Shown here: piece after piece, positions 57,801 to 64,000 of the stretch
How the letters are laid out: each line of letters begins with the position of its first letter
Numbering within the stretch: position 1 is the first letter of the stretch
Assembly: GCA_037953625.1 (NCBI GenBank)
Contig: CM075652.1
Location: 148,800,597-148,864,596, forward strand
Origin: Crotalaria pallida
Taxonomy: Eukaryota > Streptophyta > Magnoliopsida > Fabales > Fabaceae
Length of the DNA: 64,000 nucleotides
Direction: 5' to 3'
The notes under the pieces: model-generated
Databases searched by the model: none
Told to the model about the DNA's origin: nothing
What the model saw: the letters and a program-made list of their open reading frames with translations, nothing else
Made by a program: the position numbers and the translations under genes

Positions 57801-59732
57801 AGAGATGAGGGGGCAGAGGTGAATAGTTTGCCATTTCAGTTAATAGTTCGGTGTCATTTGAATATTAAGCTGCTTGTAACTTTCATTTTGTACATTCTAA
57901 TTATAGCGTGTACATTCAATTGGGGATGCCTATCCAAACTCTACAAAACTTCCCAAGGGAGAATACAATTTACAGCTTTATTTGAGGTATAAATCTTTCT
58001 GTTTATATATACTGGATGGCCTCACACATGCGTGTTTGTTACTTATGGTGCTTTCCATTGACTTGTTAGTTATTCTGCTTTTACTATAATGCGAGTGCTC
58101 GGGTTGAAACCCTCCCCCCCTTACCCTGAAAATAAATAAATAAAAGTTTGCCTGTCAAAAAAAAGTTATTCTGCTTTTTTATATTTCAAACTAAATTTTG
58201 AAAATTTTCCGGTATTACTGAATGTAATTGCAGTGTTGTTTTAAGGACTTGAAAGCTTGATTTAGTTATTAATACCTACAACAAGAAGGCTGGAATTTTC
58301 TTTACTAGTGCAATATTTTTATGTTTTTAAAAGATTGATACTTAAAGGTGGATGGAACATTTTCCTAAACTCATGTTAATTTATCCTTTCAGGCATGAAA
58401 ACGTGCAGATTTTGGAAAAGATGAAGCAGCTGGTGTTATTCATTGAGCAAAATTTGGAAGAAAAGGTAGTGTATCGCATTCTTAAGACAGCTCTATGCTA
58501 TCCCTCCTTTAACTGCAGTCTGATACGTAGATGATTATAAGGTTTACCAATGGTTTTCATGAACTATATCGTATTTCTCTGGCTAGGAGGCTTCTAAATG
58601 CTTAGTGGTTATGCATTGTGCAACTTTTTGAAATGTGACCAGTAAACTGTCTTGCAAATGGAAAATCTAAATTTTACTTTATACCAAGGGCAATAAATTG
58701 TATTTGAAAATTTCAAAAACATTTATTTTGAAAAGAAAAAAAAATATACAAGAAATTCTGTCATTAAAGAAAATGATAAAAATTCTAAGTCATATAATAT
58801 AACCTTGATAATTCTAAAAATCATCAAAGGAAAAACTGTATATAAAATATTAAAAACAATTGGGAAAACTGTAAATTCTGGTCAATCATTTTGTATGATA
58901 TTGGCATTGGATGCTACAGGTTGCAATTCCGTAATGCATAGTTTAGCAAAGAATCAAGTTCCTTCCAAATAGAAGCATTGGTTCATGAAACAAGTTAGGA
59001 ATAATTAGAATTAAGCATCTTCTTTAATTCATTGTTTGAAAATTTGGAATATTTTTCTCCCGAGAATTCTTAAAATCATGATTCACCCATTAACTTAAAT
59101 TTTTCGAGTTTCTTGTAGGTGTTATATATTCCATTCCATATATATATAAATTTTCATTTTTATGTGTGTGCTTGTTTTCAGGACATTATACGGTTATGCT
59201 TTTTCTCTCAACCGGATGGACCATTGATAGGAAATGGTTCTTTTAAGTCCTCAACTCTAGTTCCAGGGTAAGTGACCGGGTTATATAGTCCCTACCTCCT
59301 TAAGGTTTAAATGTCATCTTATGTTGTAGTGCTGATGTTTGCTTACTGGTAGTATAAAGGAAGCATTTTATCTGAGTCCACCACCAAAAGACAAGCTTCC
59401 TAAGGTACATTGTTCTCCTTTCTTAACCTTCTAGCTAGGTACTTCCATTGGACCACTGCTAGTGTGTAATAACATTTGAAGTGTTTCCACAGAATTGTTC
59501 ACTAGGATCTGTATTGGTGGGTGCAATATCATATGGGAAACTATCATCTGCCGAACATAAAAATCCAGAAAAGAATCCTGTATCATATCGGGTTTCTTAT
59601 TTAGTTCCCCCAAATAAGGTTATCCTCTTCTTTGTGCAGTTACCAGCCTTAGGGTCTATTTGTATATGCTCTACAATTGCACATAAAAGTGTTTGTTTGA
59701 AAAACACCAAACTGTGCTGAAATTGCTGTATC

Positions 59733-59776
<44 letters not shown>

Positions 59777-62700
59777 TACCAAATTGATGTCTAATTACGT
59801 TGTCCTATTACTTCTGTTAAAAGATTGATGAGGACAAGGGAAAAGGTTCTTCCTCATCTTCCAAGAAGGCAGTTTCTGAACGTTTAGAAGAAGAGGTACT
59901 TTGGCTGAAAAGCTTCCTTTTTTTTACTAGCTAGCGTGTATTTAACTTTACATTTTTTTTTTTGTGGGGGTGATTGAATATGCACTCTTTTGAAACTATT
60001 TTTGCTTAAGCATGTTTGCATAAAGAGATTAAAACAGAAAGAGAAAAAAGCCTATGCATGTGCATTGTTATCTAAAACCTCTTTATTAAACATTCTCTTA
60101 CAGTTCTTTGTTGTCCAAATGTTGATACAAAAGATTTCAGATTGTATATCTTCTGTCCTAAGTCATTATTGTACTTTAAGTTGGGCTTGACTTGTCCATC
60201 AGGTAAGAGATGCAAAAATAAAAGTGCTTGGAAGCCTAAAACAAGAAAGCGACGAAGAGCGCTTGGAATACAAGAATTTGTCTGCTTCTCTCAAGGTCAG
60301 TAAAGGATATTTATTTGAACTTTTAGTTTTGGCTTGTGCCTGTCTCATTTATTTCTTCACTCTTAATTTTTTTTTTTTTTTTTTTAATTTTCTTTTGCAA
60401 GATCTTGATATGTAGCCTTTTTTTTTTTTTTTTTTTTTAATGTTATTCAAAACTGTAGTCAGCTATTAATTTATGCAATGAATATTAAGGTTAAATATTA
60501 CCAAAATTTGCTCTGTTTCCTTGCAGTCTGAATATCCAAAATACACTCCATTGCTTGCAAAGATTTTGGAAGGTTTAGTTGCAAGGAGTAATATCAAAGA
60601 CAAGTTCCATCATTACGAAGAGGTAAATTTTTTTAAATCAAATGTTCAATATGAATTATTTCCTGCTCTTCCCCTTTTTCTGTTTATCCTTCCTATGAGC
60701 AATATTTTTATTTTTATACTTCTTTGATAACTTAAATGCAATTTCTTAGAAGAGCATAAACTAATATAAATTTTGGGACCATGAAACTATATGCATTTTT
60801 TTTATCCAACTTTGGATTTCAGTTTTTTTCCCTATGAGACATATATAGGGTGGGGAACTGGTATTTGAATACAAAATTTTCCATTATTAATTACTCTAAG
60901 CTAATACTTGACATTTATATTTTGGAGGCATACTATACATTAAATAAGGGAGAAAATTATGCCAATCCAACCGACGTGTTTTGTGATATTATCATGGTGA
61001 GTTGACGGTCATCCTGACAAAATAAAATACCAATTAATTTTTAAAATTCTTTGTTGGTCTGATTGATGGTCTACCTCATGATAACTTTCAATCCGATGGT
61101 TTGATTGATGAATTGATGCTGATAAAAAGTTATTCAGCTCAGTAGTGTGTGAATGTTATTAAATGGCTGATTGTGTTAGAATCATGAATATGGTTTTCAG
61201 GTAATCAATGCAGCCAATGAGGTGATTGACAGTATTGACAGAGAAGAGTTAGCAAATTTTTTTGCACTAAAAAGTGATCCAGAAGATGAGGAAGTAGAGG
61301 TGCTCATCCTTTTTCTCAATGCTCTTTGTTATTTTACCATCACCCACTTCTGAACAAGTTCCCTATTTATACGAAAAACTTCTGAAAAAAAGCTACATGT
61401 CAGATGAGTGACATTTGTTCAGATGATTTTGTAATCAGTACATAATTAACCATGATTTTGGTACTTGACTTGCAATTATAGAAATTGGTTCTGTAATAGT
61501 TTCTGAAAATGTTGACATGGTAGTGTAAAGTGTAAACATCCATATGCACTGTGAGTGAGTCAAATGCTAGATCAATTGAAGTTAACTAAATTTATTATAC
61601 AAGTTCGTTAAATGAATTTTGGTACTACCACTATTTCTTGCATGATGAATTTTTGTTTGAGATTTGTTACCAATTACTGATATTTTAGTGTCACCATAGA
61701 AAATCAAGAAAAAGATGGAATCAACCCGCGACCAGTTAGCAGAGGCATTTTACCAAAAGGGGCTTGCACTGGCGGAAATCGAATCTTTCAAGGTGCAAAA
61801 TTAGTGCTGCTTTTCATTCGACTTTAGAGTTGCATAATTGCATTATGCATTGGAATTCAATTGTTATGGTCTTCCCCTGCTTTTATGCTCCGCAGCTTAA
61901 CTGTTTTGTTTACCACATAAAATTTAGCTGACTCCTTATATTGTCATAGGAGGTAGATGAGTCCTCAGCTGCAACAGAAGTTGCAAAACTAGATGCAGAG
62001 AATACCGATGAGCAATCGAAGGATGATGACATTCATCCAGACTTGTTTGCAGAGAACTTTAATGAACTGAAGAAATGGGTTGATGTGAAGTGCACGAAAT
62101 ATGGAGTTCTCTTGGTGACAAACGAGAGGCGCAATCAAAGGCTTGGGACAGCATTGAAGGTAGTATTTTCTTTTGCAATTCCTTTTATTGGTTCCCTTTC
62201 TTCCTCTATCATAATATCTTTACAACCTTCCGCCCATAAGCTACATTTCAAGGTGGAGTTGGGCTTAATTATACTAATAACTGCGGTCGACACAGGTTGT
62301 CACTCAAATTCCAAACACTACTTTAGTACTCCTAAGTCCTAATTCATAGTCATATATTCCATTCAAGATCCTCAAATGGAATTGTGTTATAAGCATGTTA
62401 TGTTGTGTGCAAAGTTAGAAGAAATGGTCATAGCATAAGAAATTGTTAAATATCCATTTAAGAAGAAAATGCATTCCATAATAAAATACATGTTCAACTT
62501 GATATCTTGATTTTTATGAAATTGGTCTTAAAATGCAAGGCTGAACAAGGACTTATCTTAGATAAATTATTTTGGCAAAGTTGTTTCATTGGTAGCCTAA
62601 GTTATTTAGTTGTTTTCAAGTGGTCTCTTGTTTTTTTTTTTCCAAAAGTGATCCCTCATGTTTACTCCCATTAGCATCGTTGGTCATTCTATTAATTTTT

Positions 62701-63307
62701 CCGTATCCGGTCACTCCAGCAGGATTTTCGACCAACACTATTTTTTCCAGCTGTGAAGCTCTATTTTTTTTTTTCTTTCTTTGCTTCTTCGCCCATTCAA
62801 CAAATGTCGGACCAACTATCTCGTCATCCTTCCCTGCCACGTCCAGAAGATGGTGTGATGGGATTAGTGGGGTTGAAAATAAGGGTTAGTTAGAGATAAA
62901 AGATTTGCAAGAAAAAATGGAGTTTGGCCGAAAAATATTAACAGAAAAATGGGGTTTCACCAGATAAGATGACTGGAGACGAAAAATAAGGAAGGACTAA
63001 CCGTGCTAACGGAAGTAAATTTAAAGGACCACTATCAAACGTAAAAACTTGAGGACCACTTTGAAACAAATAAATAATTTAAAAAACAAAAAAGCGGTTT
63101 TGCCAATTATTTACTAAGCTTATTTGAGAACATTTGCTCCCCTAAAATCAGGTACTGAATGACATAATTCAAGATGACATGGAGAATGCCAAGAAGTTGT
63201 ATGAACTAAGGCTCTCTTTGCTTGAAGAAATTGGATGGACTCATTTGGCTACATATGAGAGACAATGGATGCTTGTTCGTTTTCCCCCAAGTTTGCCCCT
63301 TTTCTAG
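48849..63307 (+). CDS. TPP2: Tripeptidyl peptidase II (34 exons)
   Basis: Giant subtilisin-type serine peptidase (family S8) that removes tripeptides from N-termini of peptides, including proteasome products. Exons: 48849-49335, 49941-50019, 50111-50184, 50605-50714, 51003-51083, 51503-51589, 52398-52540, 52843-52993, 53072-53194, 53384-53467, 53564-53751, 53853-54027, 54118-54239, 54337-54416, 54780-54838, 55379-55533, 55973-56151, 56584-56696, 56770-56940, 57236-57364, 57472-57572, 57651-57768, 57907-57986, 58393-58465, 59182-59267, 59353-59404, 59493-59618, 59824-59895, 60203-60295, 60527-60622, 61201-61299, 61700-61792, 61950-62159, 63152-63307. All are GT-AG and in frame. From Met at 49098 it has 1331 residues; from 48849, 1414. 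Numbered from 49098: catalytic Asp80 (DTG), His307 (HGTHVAG), oxyanion Asn405 (SAGNSGP), Ser493 (NGTSMSSP). The ~225-residue gap between Asp and His and the long C-terminal part are typical of TPP2. The start is uncertain (see the N-terminal finding). Confidence 0.95.
49144..49210 (+). repeat. Triplet repeats coding Ala, Asn and Ser runs in TPP2
   Basis: Consecutive GCT, AAC and AGT repeats encode runs of Ala, then Asp-Asp-Asn(n)-Lys, then Ser near residues 17-37 of the 49098 start. This lies before the conserved F-L-A-S-L-M-P-K segment, in a region expected to be disordered. Confidence 0.85.
50734..50908. mobile_element. MITE of the AACAAGTGCCC family (copy 4) in TPP2 intron 4
   Basis: Left GTCTTGCTAACAAGTGCCCT and right AAGGGCACTTGTTAGCATTT are inverted repeats, and each end is itself palindromic (AAGTGCCCTAAGGGCACTT). 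The core has aagagtggaaaaataatcat. About 175 bp; best preserved of the four copies. Confidence 0.72.
52260..52282. repeat. (CT)n microsatellite in TPP2 intron 6
   Basis: Eleven or so CT units. A shorter CT tract lies exactly at the break between the TPP2 fragment and the PAE upstream copy at 34994-35005. Confidence 0.9.
56262..56400. repeat. GATAC/GTATC-rich insertion in TPP2 intron 17
   Basis: Repeats gatacatattt, gataccgatact, gatacttcaccgatatgtatcc. Similar wording occurs at 34346-34631. Boundaries not resolved. Confidence 0.45.
58083..58164 (+). mobile_element. Short retroposon with 14-bp duplication in TPP2 intron 23
   Basis: 82 bp between perfect direct repeats GTTATTCTGCTTTT (58069-58082 and 58165-58178). 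The insert has a box-B-like GGGTTGAAACCC, a C run, then an A-rich right end. It looks like a 5'-truncated SINE in + orientation. Confidence 0.65.
59735..59774. repeat. (AT)n microsatellite in TPP2 intron 27
   Basis: About 20 uninterrupted AT units; likely variable between individuals. Confidence 0.95.
62607..63078. mobile_element. Palindromic MITE in TPP2 intron 33
   Basis: Left tgttttcaagtggtctcttg pairs with right ttgaggaccactttgaaac, and the pairing continues inward (gatccctcatgtttac against the aaacgtaaaaactt side). About 470 bp, which explains why short reading frames appear on both strands here. No target duplication determined. Confidence 0.6.
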
Positions 63308-63766
63308 AGTCTTTCAATTTGGTAATATGTTGAATAGCAACTAGCAAGCAATGCAAGGAGTTATGTCCTGTTCCTTGATGAATTATTTTTTCACCACACC
63401 CTTCTTTACATATTTTTTTCACACCCATTTTAAAATAAAAAGTATAGTGAAATAGGATTCAATGGATTTTATTTTATATTTCACTTTTTTTTTCCTTTTA
63501 CATTCGAGGATTTGGGATGGAATAGAGTTTATTTTATGAATATTCACATTCTACTCTATTTAGTATTTAATTAGCACTCCAAATAATGAAATGAAAATTT
63601 CTCTATTGCAGCATAGATTATTCAAACTCTACCAGCAAGGTCTAGTGACTAGTACAGTTGGTTTATGGGTTTGATCATTATTGTGTCTAAAAAATGCGTT
63701 GTGAGTAGCAGTAATTTCCATTTTGCATATGTTAGTTTTTTTCCATTGGTTAGAAGATACTTTTGA

Positions 63767-63806
<40 letters not shown>

Positions 63807-64000
63807 TTATTTAAATTTTTAATCCTTGATTTTAGTTGTTTTTTGTGATTGAATCTCGAACTTCTTTTTTTTCTTAATATTTTAGGTTCTTGAATTTTGC
63901 TTAAACATTTAGAAATAATTCTTTCGTCGCTTAAGTAATGATATGATTGACAACATTTCACATTACTTTTGCCACATTGGTGGGGGACGTGTTACGTGGC
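63308..64000. other. Downstream of TPP2
   Basis: No gene recognised. AT-rich 3' region with an (AT)n tract at about 63769-63804. The TPP2 3' UTR must start here; no polyadenylation signal can be singled out. Confidence 0.6.

Overview
The window is nuclear DNA of a flowering plant. All genes are split by short AT-rich GT-AG introns, and most intergenic and intronic space is made of non-autonomous transposons (Stowaway, Tourist, hAT and Mutator-like MITEs, tRNA-derived SINEs, a solo LTR, a Helitron). A legume is the best guess, from the GGCTTAAATATG-type terminal repeats and general repeat style, but this is inference and not proven. Everything recognisable as a gene lies on the + strand.

Layout: four tandem pectin acetylesterase (PAE, carbohydrate esterase family 13) genes are followed by one tripeptidyl peptidase II (TPP2) gene. 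PAE-1 (137-13029) lacks its first exon, which must lie left of the window, and has introns swollen by insertions. PAE-2 (16961-22749), PAE-3 (28352-31990) and PAE-4 (40962-47271) are complete 13-exon genes with the same splice phases. PAE-3 and PAE-4 are the closest pair. TPP2 (48849 or 49098 to 63307) has 34 exons, all joining in frame, with the subtilisin-type Asp/His/Asn/Ser residues intact.

Between PAE-3 and PAE-4 (31991-40961) lie a solo LTR, a TPP2 fragment (34163-34993) fused directly to a second copy of the sequence that stands upstream of PAE-2, a SINE with a MITE inserted beside it, and a 2.8-kb Helitron carrying about 13 copies of a ~201-bp tandem repeat. The TPP2 fragment suggests that the array grew by unequal exchange of a unit reaching from PAE upstream sequence through a PAE gene into the 5' part of TPP2.

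Function: the PAE proteins have an N-terminal signal peptide and are predicted to remove acetyl groups from cell-wall pectin. TPP2 is a very large serine peptidase that trims tripeptides from peptides. The two are neighbours with no evident shared pathway. I see no unknown multi-gene system; the novelty is structural (duplication junction, gene conversion, Helitron with satellite, nested insertions, and a transit-peptide-like TPP2 extension).
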